A stretch of DNA of 64,000 bases from Bacillota bacterium (lineage in GTDB: Bacteria > Bacillota > DSM-12270 > Thermacetogeniales > Thermacetogeniaceae): positions 35,615-99,614 of the forward strand of contig JABLXW010000012.1 in the NCBI GenBank assembly GCA_013177945.1, read 5' to 3'. The position numbers and the translations under genes are program-made. Position 1 is the first letter of the stretch, and each line of letters begins with the position of its first letter. Positions 1 to 8,609 of this stretch are shown here, piece after piece. The notes under the pieces are model-generated. The model worked only from the letters and a program-made list of their open reading frames with translations, was not told the DNA's origin and made no database searches.

Positions 1-150
1 TATTTCGTCCAGCAGAAGAAGCTTATTAAAACCGATTCCTCTTTCTGGGTTGAAGTCACGCCAGAACTGTGCTATCAGGTCGAAGGATTATGCGGGCCCG
101 GCTCGTGCCTGGTCCTGGATAAGAAATCGTTTCTGGCGTCAACAGCCTGA
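1..150 (+). CDS. dnaE: C-terminal end of a gene cut by the window edge, probably DNA polymerase III alpha subunit (DnaE)
   Basis: An open frame runs from base 1 to a TGA at 148-150 and encodes 49 residues; the start lies outside the window. The tail contains FWVEVTPEL and GLCGPGSCLVL. This resembles the end of the OB-fold region of Firmicutes DnaE proteins, which often finish with a WV..pEL...L..LlGpgav pattern. The position fits, since dnaE lies upstream of accDA-pfkA-pyk in Bacillus-type genomes. If correct, it is the end of the replicative or lesion-bypass polymerase catalytic subunit. The identification rests on a short tail plus synteny; an unrelated protein cannot be excluded. Confidence 0.45.
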   Translation, partial: YFVQQKKLIKTDSSFWVEVTPELCYQVEGLCGPGSCLVLDKKSFLASTA

Positions 151-155
151 TAAAT

Positions 156-184
156 TTGCAATATCAGTAAAAATATGGTATCAT
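156..184 (+). promoter_or_regulatory. SigA-type promoter for mtrB
   Basis: TTGCAA at 156-161, a 17-base spacer, then TATCAT at 179-184. It lies just after the preceding stop codon and about 22 bases before the mtrB start, so the predicted leader is very short. Confidence 0.55.
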
Positions 185-206
185 CAAAAAGATAAGGCGA
201 AGGACG

Positions 207-443
207 GTGATTGCAGTGGTTGAACACTCTGTACTGGGTGATTATATTGCAGTGAAGGCATTGGAAAATGGGGTTACCATTATCGGCCTTACCCGGGGCA
301 AGGATACCAGACTCCATCACACCGAAAAACTTGACAAGGGAGAAGTAATGATTGCCCAGTTCACGGAGCATACCTCGGCGATTAAAGTGCGCGGCCGGGC
401 TGTTATCTATACAAAGTTTGGGTCGTTCGAGACCACCGTCTAG
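207..443 (+). CDS. mtrB: Tryptophan RNA-binding attenuation protein (TRAP)
   Basis: 78 residues, the usual TRAP length. In Bacillus, TRAP forms an 11-subunit ring that binds tryptophan and then wraps RNA carrying GAG/UAG repeats, causing termination or blocking translation of trp genes. Tryptophan-site segments are visible: GLTRGKDT, and FTEHTSAIK, identical to the Bacillus protein over that stretch. The lysine and arginine of AIKVRG and the EKLDKGE segment match the RNA-binding surface. The start is GTG at 207 with AAGGCG about 8 bases upstream; a second in-frame GTG at 216 is possible. No trp operon or anti-TRAP gene lies in this window, so the target is elsewhere. Confidence 0.93.
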   Translation: MIAVVEHSVLGDYIAVKALENGVTIIGLTRGKDTRLHHTEKLDKGEVMIAQFTEHTSAIKVRGRAVIYTKFGSFETTV

Positions 444-543
444 CCGGGCAATCATTTTAACGAAACTTCGAGCAGGAATCTTCAGCTGTCTGGTCGAATG
501 CTTTATCCACCAGAATTTTGGATGGGGAGGGGGCCAAAATTCG

Positions 544-744
544 ATGTGGACGGTAGTTTATATTGCACCAAACCGGGCAACTGCCGAGATGCTTAAAGAA
601 ATCCTTACTTCGGAGGGACTTTTAGTAATGCTCCGGTCTGCCGGCATCCCTCATTTTGGAGACGGGGGAGCGGTTGAGATTCTGGTGCCGGAGTCGGAGG
701 CAGAAGAAGCTTACGAGATTTTAAGCAGCACTGTTCCTGTTTAA
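544..744 (+). CDS. Small DUF2007-like protein
   Basis: 66 residues beginning MWTVVYIAPN, with a GGAGGGGG-type ribosome site about 10 bases upstream of ATG 544. The pattern of an N-terminal strand, a helix (ATAEMLKEILTSEG), then VEILVPESEAEEAYEIL resembles DUF2007 (putative signal-transducing) proteins, which have a ferredoxin-like fold and no established function. No catalytic residues, membrane segment or signal peptide are visible. It lies between mtrB and accD on the same strand. The longer frame starting at 352 has no ribosome site and would overlap mtrB, so the shorter start is preferred. Confidence 0.7.
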   Translation: MWTVVYIAPNRATAEMLKEILTSEGLLVMLRSAGIPHFGDGGAVEILVPESEAEEAYEILSSTVPV

Positions 745-781
745 AAGACAGCACTTCTGGAACCGCCTCACCCACCAGTTG

Positions 782-812
782 CCCTGCAGAGCCCCGCCAG
801 GGCTCTGCAGGG
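782..812. repeat. Perfect 13-bp hairpin between the DUF2007-like gene and accD
   Basis: CCCTGCAGAGCCC, a 5-base loop CGCCA, and its exact reverse complement. No T-run follows on either side, so it is not a typical intrinsic terminator. It may be an mRNA-processing or stability element or a REP-like palindrome. Confidence 0.6.
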
Positions 813-869
813 GTCTAACCTCAACCGGAATCCGGGTATCATTTGTTGCCTGAATAAGGAGGGAGCGGA

Positions 870-1718
870 CTGTTCAGGGATCTGTTCCGGAAGCAGCAAA
901 GATACATTACCGTAAAAGCCGATCACGCTCCGCGGGAAAGGGAAGCCCTCTGGCTCAAGTGTCCGCAGTGTGGAGAGCTTTTATATGTGCGCGAGCTTGA
1001 AAAAAACCTCAAGGTATGCCGGAAGTGCCGCTACCACTTCCGGCTTACTGCTCCGGAAAGGCTGGCTTTGACCCTTGATGAAGGGAGTTTTGAAGAGTTC
1101 GACGGCGATTTGGCGCCCGTTGATCTTTTAGGTTTTCCCAACTACCGGGAAAAGCTGGCCTGCGCCCAGCAGGAAACGGGATTGCGGGAGGCCGTTCTTA
1201 CCGGTACGGGCACCATTGAAGGCTGGCCGGTGCAGGTAGGTGTTTTAGAGCCCCACTTCATCATGGGGAGCATGGGGAGCATTGTCGGAGAAAAAATCGT
1301 CCGGCTTGCAGAAAGGGCCCTGGAAAGCAGATTGCCGGTTTTGATTTTCTCGGCATCTGGTGGCGCCAGGATGCAGGAAGGAATTTTTTCTTTAATGCAG
1401 ATGGCAAGAACGAGCGCGGCTTTTGCCAGACTCAATGAGGCCGGGCTTTTGTATATCTCGGTTCTCACCGATCCCACAACGGGCGGAGTCACCGCCAGTT
1501 TTGCCGCCCTGGGGGACATTATTCTTGCAGAACCCGGGGCGCTGGTTGGATTCGCCGGACGGAGGGTGACGGAGCAGACAATAAGGGAGAAGCTCCCTCC
1601 TGGTTTTCAAACCGCAGAGTTCTGCTTCGACCACGGTTTTGTCGATCTTGTAGTTCCCCGCCAGGAGATGAAGAAGACTTTAGCGCACATCCTCTCTCTT
1701 CACGGTGAAAGGAGTTAG
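870..1718 (+). CDS. accD: Acetyl-CoA carboxylase carboxyltransferase subunit beta (probable CTG start)
   Basis: The beta half of the carboxyltransferase that moves CO2 from biotin to acetyl-CoA, making malonyl-CoA for fatty acid synthesis; it works as a complex with AccA. The zinc ribbon is complete only if translation starts upstream of the first canonical start (GTG 987). From CTG 870 the protein has 282 residues, begins LFRDLFRK as AccD proteins do, and has Cys31-x2-Cys34 and Cys50-x2-Cys53. AAGGAGG at 857-863 is well spaced from this CTG. Starting at 987 would lose the first cysteine pair. The crotonase-like domain includes SGGARMQEG and DPTTGGVTASFA. accA follows five bases downstream. 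Confidence 0.93.
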   Translation: MFRDLFRKQQRYITVKADHAPREREALWLKCPQCGELLYVRELEKNLKVCRKCRYHFRLTAPERLALTLDEGSFEEFDGDLAPVDLLGFPNYREKLACAQQETGLREAVLTGTGTIEGWPVQVGVLEPHFIMGSMGSIVGEKIVRLAERALESRLPVLIFSASGGARMQEGIFSLMQMARTSAAFARLNEAGLLYISVLTDPTTGGVTASFAALGDIILAEPGALVGFAGRRVTEQTIREKLPPGFQTAEFCFDHGFVDLVVPRQEMKKTLAHILSLHGERS

Positions 1719-1723
1719 CGGGA

Positions 1724-2674
1724 TTGCCGAATCTGCTCCTCGACTTTGAGAAGCCTCTTGTGGAACTGGAAAACCGGATCTCCGAACTTAAAAAGTATGC
1801 CGGGGAAAAGGGGATCGATCTGGGAACCGAAATCGAACTCCTGGAAAAGAGGGCACAGGAGCTGAAAAAAGAGATTTATCAGAACCTTACCCCCTGGCAG
1901 CGCACCCAGCTGGCGCGCCACCCGGAGCGCCCCAATACCCTTGATTACATTAAATTTCTTTTTACTGATTTTCTTGCCCTCTTTGGGGATCGGTGCAGCG
2001 GTGACGATCCTGCCATTGTCGGGGGGATCGCCAGGTTTGAGGGCTCTCCTGTCACCGTCATCGGGCACGTCAAGGGCCACAATACAAAGGAAAATCTTGC
2101 CCGCAACTTTGGAATGCCCCACCCTGAAGGTTTTCGGAAAGCGCTTCGCCTTGTCCAGCAGGCAGAAAAGTTTCGCCGCCCGGTGATTTCCTTTATCGAT
2201 ACACCCGGGGCTTATTCCGGGGTCGGGGCCGAGGAGCGCGGGCAGGCCTGGGCGATTGCCCGCAACCTCTCTGCCTTTGCCAGGGTTAAAACTCCCATTA
2301 TCGTCGTGATCACTGGGGAGGGGGGAAGCGGGGGCGCCCTCGCCCTGGGGGTTGGGGATCTCCTCTTGATGCTCGAGAATGCCATCTTTTCTGTAATCTC
2401 TCCTGAAGGGTGCGCTGCCATCCTCTGGAAGGATGCCGGACGTGCTCCGGAGGCGGCCGCAGCCCTGAAGCTTACGGCGCCCGAACTGCTCGAACTGGGT
2501 GTCATCGATGGGATTATTCCGGAGCCGCTTGGCGGCGCCCACCGCGACCCGCAGGGAGCGGCCGAAAACCTGCGCCAGGAACTCAGGAAAAGGCTTGACG
2601 AATTGAAGCGGATCGATCCTGAGGAACTCGTTTTAAACCGCTGGAACCGCCTCCGCGGCATAGGGAAATATTAA
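1724..2674 (+). CDS. accA: Acetyl-CoA carboxylase carboxyltransferase subunit alpha
   Basis: 316 residues, standard for AccA, the partner of AccD in the carboxyltransferase half-reaction. Family segments visible include RHPERPNTLDYI, FGDRCSGDDPAIVGG, the oxyanion-hole region GEGGSGGALALG and SPEGCAAILWKD. The TTG start has GAAAGGAG upstream and sits five bases after the accD stop, so the two genes are probably translationally coupled at 1:1. pfkA follows after about 30 bases. Confidence 0.96.
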   Translation: MPNLLLDFEKPLVELENRISELKKYAGEKGIDLGTEIELLEKRAQELKKEIYQNLTPWQRTQLARHPERPNTLDYIKFLFTDFLALFGDRCSGDDPAIVGGIARFEGSPVTVIGHVKGHNTKENLARNFGMPHPEGFRKALRLVQQAEKFRRPVISFIDTPGAYSGVGAEERGQAWAIARNLSAFARVKTPIIVVITGEGGSGGALALGVGDLLLMLENAIFSVISPEGCAAILWKDAGRAPEAAAALKLTAPELLELGVIDGIIPEPLGGAHRDPQGAAENLRQELRKRLDELKRIDPEELVLNRWNRLRGIGKY

Positions 2675-2694
2675 GAGGGAAAACTAACCTGTAG

Positions 2695-3684
<990 letters not shown>

Positions 3685-3727
3685 CCCCAATCAGGCAAGT
3701 CTTATCCAAAAGAAGAGGAGGGGTCTG

Positions 3728-5479
3728 ATGAGAAAAACAAAAATTGTCTGTACGATCGGGCCGGCCAGTGACTCCCTGGAGGTGATGAAGGAGTTACTCA
3801 AAGCCGGGATGGATGTGGCGCGGCTGAATTTTTCCCATGGCACCCACGAAGAGCACGAAAGGCGCCTTCACAATCTGCGCCGGGCCGCGGCCGAACTGGG
3901 GAGCAATCTTGCGATCATGCTGGACACCAAGGGTCCCGAAATCCGGATCGGCCTTTTAAAAGGGGGCAGGGTTCTTTTGCGCGAAGGGGCCCGGGTGACC
4001 CTGACCACGGAAGAGATTGAAGGGGATGAAAACCGGATCTCGGTTACTTACAAGGGACTGCCGCGATCCGTCAAGCCAGGGGATATGGTTCTGCTCGACG
4101 ACGGAATGATCGGCCTCAAGGTTCTCGAGGCAGGGGACACGGAGGTAGATTGTGAAGTAGTTTTCGGGGGAGAGTTGACTAACCGGAAAGGGGTTAATCT
4201 TCCGGGTGTTCCCCTTGATTTGCCTGCGGTAACGGAGCAGGATGTGGCGGACATCAATTTTGGAATAGATCATGAAGTGGATTTTATCGCAGCCTCCTTT
4301 GTGCGGCGCGCGGCAGATGTTCTGGCCGTGAGGCGTTTGCTGGAGGCACGTGATGCCGACATCCACATCATCGCGAAGATCGAGAACGAAGAAGGGGTTA
4401 AAAACCTGGATGAGATCATCAAGGTTGCGGATGGTGTGATGGTGGCGCGGGGGGATCTCGGGGTCGAGATTCCCACCGAAGAGGTTCCCCTGATCCAGAA
4501 AAAGATTATCGAAAAGTGCAACCGGGCAGGAAAGCCTGTAATTACTGCCACTCAGATGCTGGAGTCGATGATCCGCAACCCGCGCCCCACGCGGGCCGAG
4601 GCAAGTGATGTGGCCAATGCCATCCTGGACGGAACGGATGCGGTGATGCTTTCCGGAGAAACGGCAAGCGGAAAATACCCGGTTGAGGCCGTCCGGATTA
4701 TGGCGCGCATTGCCGAACGCACCGAGCAGGCCCTGGATTACGGGCAGATCCTTCTGAAAAAGGGAGCTGCTGCACCCCGGACGATCACTGATGCCATCAG
4801 CCACGCCACGTGCACAACGGCTCAGGATCTGGGTGCGGCTGCCATTATTACCGTTACGAAGTCGGGCTTTACGGCCCGGATGGTCTCGAAGTACCGGCCG
4901 CGCGCACCGATTGTGGCGGTGAGTCCGAGCGAAAAGGTGCGCCGGAAGCTCTCCCTGGTATGGGGGGTTCAGGCGCTGGGTATTCCTTTTACTGCAAATA
5001 CAGATGAGATGATTAAGGAAGCAGTTGACACCGGTCTCGCGGAGGGTCTGATCAAGTGCGGCGACTTGATCGTGATTACTGCCGGCGTGCCTGTGGGAGT
5101 TCCCGGAACCACGAATCTGCTCAAGGTTCACATCGTCGGGGAAGTGCTGGCGCGGGGAACGGGGATCGGGAACCGGGCGGTGATCGGCAAGGTCCGGATA
5201 TGCAAGAAACCTGAAGAGGCCCTTGCCAGGGTAAACCGGGGAGACATTCTGGTAACCACAAGCACCGACCGGGATTTCATCCCCAGCATGCAGAAGGCAG
5301 GGGCGATTATCACCGAAGAGGGCGGCCTTACTTCCCATGCTGCCATTGTCGGCTTAAACCTGGGAATTCCTGTTGTTGTGGGTGTGGAAGGTGCGACGGA
5401 AATTCTCAAGGATGGGGGAACAGTTACCGTTGACAGCATGCGCGGTCTGATTTACCGGGGTGCCACCACGGTTCTGTAA
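3728..5479 (+). CDS. pyk: Pyruvate kinase with C-terminal PEP-utiliser domain
   Basis: 583 residues, longer than the roughly 470-residue core because of the extra C-terminal domain found in many Firmicutes enzymes. Converts phosphoenolpyruvate and ADP to pyruvate and ATP. The core begins KTKIVCTIGPAS and contains LDTKGPEIR, VARGDLGVEIP and TATQMLESM. From about residue 490 a phosphohistidine-type domain carries EEGGLTSHAAIVG, with the histidine that is phosphorylated in PEP-utilising enzymes, though in pyruvate kinases its role is unclear. ATG 3728 follows AGAGGAGGGG. It closes the accDA-pfkA-pyk group. Confidence 0.97.
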   Translation: MRKTKIVCTIGPASDSLEVMKELLKAGMDVARLNFSHGTHEEHERRLHNLRRAAAELGSNLAIMLDTKGPEIRIGLLKGGRVLLREGARVTLTTEEIEGDENRISVTYKGLPRSVKPGDMVLLDDGMIGLKVLEAGDTEVDCEVVFGGELTNRKGVNLPGVPLDLPAVTEQDVADINFGIDHEVDFIAASFVRRAADVLAVRRLLEARDADIHIIAKIENEEGVKNLDEIIKVADGVMVARGDLGVEIPTEEVPLIQKKIIEKCNRAGKPVITATQMLESMIRNPRPTRAEASDVANAILDGTDAVMLSGETASGKYPVEAVRIMARIAERTEQALDYGQILLKKGAAAPRTITDAISHATCTTAQDLGAAAIITVTKSGFTARMVSKYRPRAPIVAVSPSEKVRRKLSLVWGVQALGIPFTANTDEMIKEAVDTGLAEGLIKCGDLIVITAGVPVGVPGTTNLLKVHIVGEVLARGTGIGNRAVIGKVRICKKPEEALARVNRGDILVTTSTDRDFIPSMQKAGAIITEEGGLTSHAAIVGLNLGIPVVVGVEGATEILKDGGTVTVDSMRGLIYRGATTVL

Positions 5480-5501
5480 GGGATCTTCCGGGGGGAGGAG
5501 C

Positions 5502-5984
5502 GTGTACCAGTTTTATCTCCTTGCACAGGCCGAGCAGGGTAATCCCGATGCTTTTTGGGTCCTGGCTGAAGACTATCTTCCGGTGATTTTTAATAAGATC
5601 TGGCTTCTTTCGGGAAGCACTGGAGAGACAAAGGAAATTATGAGCCAGGGGCTCCTTACTGCCTGGTCCAGGATCCGGACCATGGCAAAACGCGGGGCCT
5701 TTCAGAATTTTTTGAGCCGCTCGATGATGGAAGCGGCTTGCGCGCACCTCAAAAAACAGAAAGCACCACCCCAGCCTGTTTCCCATGATGAAGAGATGAT
5801 TAAAGAAGCGGGGGATCTGGTACGGAAAGTTCTCCAGTTGGACCGCCTGGAGCGCTGGCTTGTTGTGATGCGCTATTTGGAAAACTTCACACTCCGGGAA
5901 ATCGCAGCCATCCTCGGAAAACGGGAAGAACAGGTTCTTGAGGCCCTGACGCGGATTTTATCAACCCTGGAAGTTGCTGATTAG
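5502..5984 (+). CDS. Sigma-70-like (ECF-type) regulator, divergent
   Basis: 160 residues from GTG 5502, with a GGGGGAG ribosome site. The N-terminal half has a helical region-2-like segment (AEQGNPDAFWVLAEDYLPVIF). The C-terminal half has a region-4-like helix-turn-helix: LERWLVVMRYLENFTLREIAAILGK, then EEQVLEALTRIL. This suggests a small ECF-like sigma factor or derived regulator. The next gene, 12 bases downstream, encodes a membrane protein with an HxxxCxxC zinc motif, the usual anti-sigma partner, which supports the reading. The target genes are unknown. Confidence 0.65.
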   Translation: MYQFYLLAQAEQGNPDAFWVLAEDYLPVIFNKIWLLSGSTGETKEIMSQGLLTAWSRIRTMAKRGAFQNFLSRSMMEAACAHLKKQKAPPQPVSHDEEMIKEAGDLVRKVLQLDRLERWLVVMRYLENFTLREIAAILGKREEQVLEALTRILSTLEVAD

Positions 5985-5996
5985 GGGGTATTACTG

Positions 5997-6449
5997 TTGG
6001 CCTCCGACTGCGAGTCCATTCGCAAGCGCTTGTGTGCTTATTTGGGTCACGATCTTGACTGGTGGGAGGGGGAGAAGATCAATTTGCACCTGCAGCACTG
6101 CCCCTCCTGCGATGCTGTTTATCACCAGTTTCGCGCCCGCGTTGAAAGGCTGCGCCGGGAATTGCGAGACTGGGCCTGCGAGAACCGCTTCCCCGAGGGC
6201 TGGAACGAGGAGTTCCGGGAGGGGCTTTTTAAAGCATTGAAAAACCAGAGGGGTTTCCCCCGGAACGGCAAAGATGCGGTTTCCCGGGAGCGAAGAGGTC
6301 TCGCGGGGAGAGCAAGACTAAAAATTCCGCTCCTCTTTGTTGGTTTGTTTATTTTCATCACCATTGTTTCGCCCTTCTTATGCTGGTTAACCCTGCACCT
6401 TCCCTTTTATGGCCTTCTTGTAAAAAAATTTCTTTTAACTGTGATCTGA
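5997..6449 (+). CDS. Zinc-finger anti-sigma-like membrane protein
   Basis: 150 residues from TTG 5997. The N-terminal part has the zinc-containing anti-sigma signature HLQHCPSC preceded by a helix (CESIRKRLCAYLGHDLDWWE). The middle is charged and a single C-terminal membrane span follows (LKIPLLFVGLFIFITIVSPF). Such proteins hold an ECF sigma factor at the membrane until a signal releases it. The adjacent sigma-like gene is the natural partner. There is no large extracellular domain, so what it senses is unclear. Confidence 0.65.
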   Translation: MASDCESIRKRLCAYLGHDLDWWEGEKINLHLQHCPSCDAVYHQFRARVERLRRELRDWACENRFPEGWNEEFREGLFKALKNQRGFPRNGKDAVSRERRGLAGRARLKIPLLFVGLFIFITIVSPFLCWLTLHLPFYGLLVKKFLLTVI

Positions 6450-6491
6450 GCCGGTTCACTGAAGTTCTTCTGAAAGGTTTTTCAAGATCCC

Positions 6492-6519
6492 TTGACGAAT
6501 CCTTAAGATGGATTATACT
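6492..6519 (+). promoter_or_regulatory. SigA-type promoter for the sufCB operon
   Basis: TTGACG at 6492-6497, a 16-base spacer, and TATACT at 6514-6519, 38 bases before the sufC start. Confidence 0.7.
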
Positions 6520-6556
6520 CAAAGAGGTTTTAATTTTGATTGAAGGTGGTTGGTAA

Positions 6557-7318
6557 ATGCTCAAGATTGAGGATCTTCACGTAGAAGTAGGAGGAAAACA
6601 GATTCTGCAGGGTGTCAACCTTCACATCAGACCGGGTGAGACTCACGTCCTTTTTGGCCCCAACGGCTCCGGGAAGTCGACTCTGCTCGGGGCAATTATG
6701 GGTTTTCGCAGGTACCGCATCACCGGCGGAAAAATCTTCTTTAAGGGAGAAGATATCACTTCCCTTTCCGTCCACGAACGCGCCCGGCGCGGCATTGGCA
6801 TTGCCTTCCAGCGTCCCCCTGTCCTGCGGGGCGTTACGATGCGGGACCTGCTGCGCATTTCCGGACAGGGAAAGGTGGAAAATATTGAAGAACTGGCCAG
6901 GCCTTTGAATTTTCTCTCTTTTTTAGGACGGGATGTCAATTTCGGGTTTTCTGGAGGCGAAATCAAGCGTTCCGAACTCGTGCAGCTCCTGGCCCAGGAT
7001 CCGGATCTGGTGCTTCTTGACGAACCTGAATCGGGAGTAGATCTGGAAAACATTGCTATTATCGGGCAGGCGATCAACCAGCTTCTGCAGAAAGACAGTT
7101 TTTGCAAACAGGAGCGTTCCCGCCGTGAGATTAAAGAGGCCCGGAAGAAGGCAGGGCTGATCATCACCCACACCGGTTTTATCCTTGATTATGTTCCTGC
7201 TGATGTGGGGCATGTTCTTTACGAGGGGAAGCTTTCTTGCAGCGGGTTGAACCCGCGTGAGCTGCTGGGTTGCATTCATGAACTGGGGTACGGTGAGTGC
7301 ACCCGTTGCCTGGCGTAG
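6557..7318 (+). CDS. sufC: Fe-S cluster assembly ATPase SufC (SmsC type)
   Basis: 253 residues. ABC-type ATPase that powers Fe-S scaffold rearrangement with SufB. Walker A is GPNGSGKST, the signature region is NFGFSGGEIKRSE, and Walker B is LVLLDEPESGVDLEN, characteristic of SufC. The C-terminus has a CxxC pair (ECTRCLA). ATG 6557 has AAGGTGG upstream. The operon contains only sufC and one sufB/D-like gene, with no sufS, sufU or sufD. This matches the two-gene SUF-like minimal system (SMS) described for anaerobes and archaea. Confidence 0.93.
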   Translation: MLKIEDLHVEVGGKQILQGVNLHIRPGETHVLFGPNGSGKSTLLGAIMGFRRYRITGGKIFFKGEDITSLSVHERARRGIGIAFQRPPVLRGVTMRDLLRISGQGKVENIEELARPLNFLSFLGRDVNFGFSGGEIKRSELVQLLAQDPDLVLLDEPESGVDLENIAIIGQAINQLLQKDSFCKQERSRREIKEARKKAGLIITHTGFILDYVPADVGHVLYEGKLSCSGLNPRELLGCIHELGYGECTRCLA

Positions 7319-7330
7319 AGGGGGAGGCAG

Positions 7331-8548
7331 ATGCAAGAAGAAAAACGCTTAAAGGCTCAGAAGGCGCTGGAGAAGTCGGCTGCCTACGGGGAGGAAATTG
7401 ATTTCCGCCAGTACCGGGATGAAGGAGAACCCCATCCCGTTTTAACCCGTTTGGAGAATCTCCCTCCTTCAGAACAGAGGGATCTGCTCAGGGCAGGGGT
7501 TGATGTAACAGAAAAGGGAAGAACCGGGACCTACATTCAAAAGGATCACTCGGTTATCCATACAAGTGTCTGCCAGGAAGGGCTTGAAGTATTGAGCATT
7601 ACCGCTGCTCTAGAGCGTTACCCCTGGCTGGAGGATTATTACTGGCGAGCGGTGGCGGTGGATGCCGATAAGTACACCGCCCGTGCCGAACTTCACAGGG
7701 AGCACGGCTATTTTATCCGGGCGCTTCCCGGTGTGAAGGCAATCTATCCTGTTCAGGCCTGCCTTTACATCACGCAGGAGGGGCTCATCCAGGATGTCCA
7801 CAACATCATCATCGCCGAGGAGGGCTCCGAACTTCATGTGATCACAGGCTGCACTACAGGGCATGGCGTTGTCTCGGGAATGCACATTGGAATCTCAGAG
7901 TTTTACATCAAGAAAAATGCAAAGCTGAGCTTTACGATGGTCCACAGCTGGGCGGAAAATGTGGCGGTGCGCCCCCGGACCGGCACCATCGTGGAGGAGG
8001 GGGGAATTTTTCTTTCCAACTACATCTGCATGCGCCCGGTGCGTTCCCTCCAGATGTACCCCACCGCCTGCCTGGCGGGGGAAGGGAGCCTGGCCCGGTA
8101 CCACTCAATTCTGGTAGGCCACCCGGGGTCTCACCTTGACGTGGGGTCGCGGGTCATCCTCCGGGGCAGAGGGAGCCGGGCGGAAATCATTGCCCGTTCC
8201 ATTACCAGGGGAGGGGAGATCGTCAACCGGGGCCACCTGGTGGGCGAGGTTCCTGATGTGAAAGGGCATCTGGAGTGCCGGGGGCTGATGCTGGCGCCCG
8301 AAGGGGTGATTTACGCTGTTCCCGAACTGGAGGCGCGGGTGGATGGGGTAGAGCTTTCCCACGAGGCCGCGGTCGGCAAGATTGCCGAGGAGGAGATCGA
8401 ATACCTGATGGCGCGGGGTCTGACAGAAGAAGAAGCAACCGCAACCATCGTCCGGGGCTTTCTGAACGTGAAGATCATGGGGCTTCCCCCCGAGCTTGAA
8501 GAAGAAATCCAGCGGGCTATCGAGGCAAGCGAGCAATCCGAGCTTTAA
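7331..8548 (+). CDS. sufB: Fe-S cluster scaffold SufB/SufD family protein (SmsB type)
   Basis: 405 residues, shorter than the roughly 465-residue canonical SufB. It forms a complex with SufC on which Fe-S clusters are assembled. The beta-helix core shows the family pattern with SITRGGEIVNRGHLVGE and a C-terminal helical region containing ELSHEAAVGKIAEEEIEYLMARGL. Cysteines include ITGCTTGHG, ICMRP and LECRGL; ECRG corresponds to the conserved SufB segment. It is 12 bases downstream of sufC. With no SufD paralogue it would act as a homodimer. The sulfur source is not encoded nearby. Confidence 0.92.
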   Translation: MQEEKRLKAQKALEKSAAYGEEIDFRQYRDEGEPHPVLTRLENLPPSEQRDLLRAGVDVTEKGRTGTYIQKDHSVIHTSVCQEGLEVLSITAALERYPWLEDYYWRAVAVDADKYTARAELHREHGYFIRALPGVKAIYPVQACLYITQEGLIQDVHNIIIAEEGSELHVITGCTTGHGVVSGMHIGISEFYIKKNAKLSFTMVHSWAENVAVRPRTGTIVEEGGIFLSNYICMRPVRSLQMYPTACLAGEGSLARYHSILVGHPGSHLDVGSRVILRGRGSRAEIIARSITRGGEIVNRGHLVGEVPDVKGHLECRGLMLAPEGVIYAVPELEARVDGVELSHEAAVGKIAEEEIEYLMARGLTEEEATATIVRGFLNVKIMGLPPELEEEIQRAIEASEQSEL

Positions 8549-8609
8549 GAATTAAAAGAGTTAAGAATAAGGGGTCAAGCTGTTTTTGGGTTTAAGTTTG
8601 GCCCGAAAA

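Noticed and set aside
3956..5338. 460-codon minus-strand open frame
   Set aside because: Antisense to pyk, no ribosome site, no domain-like sequence.
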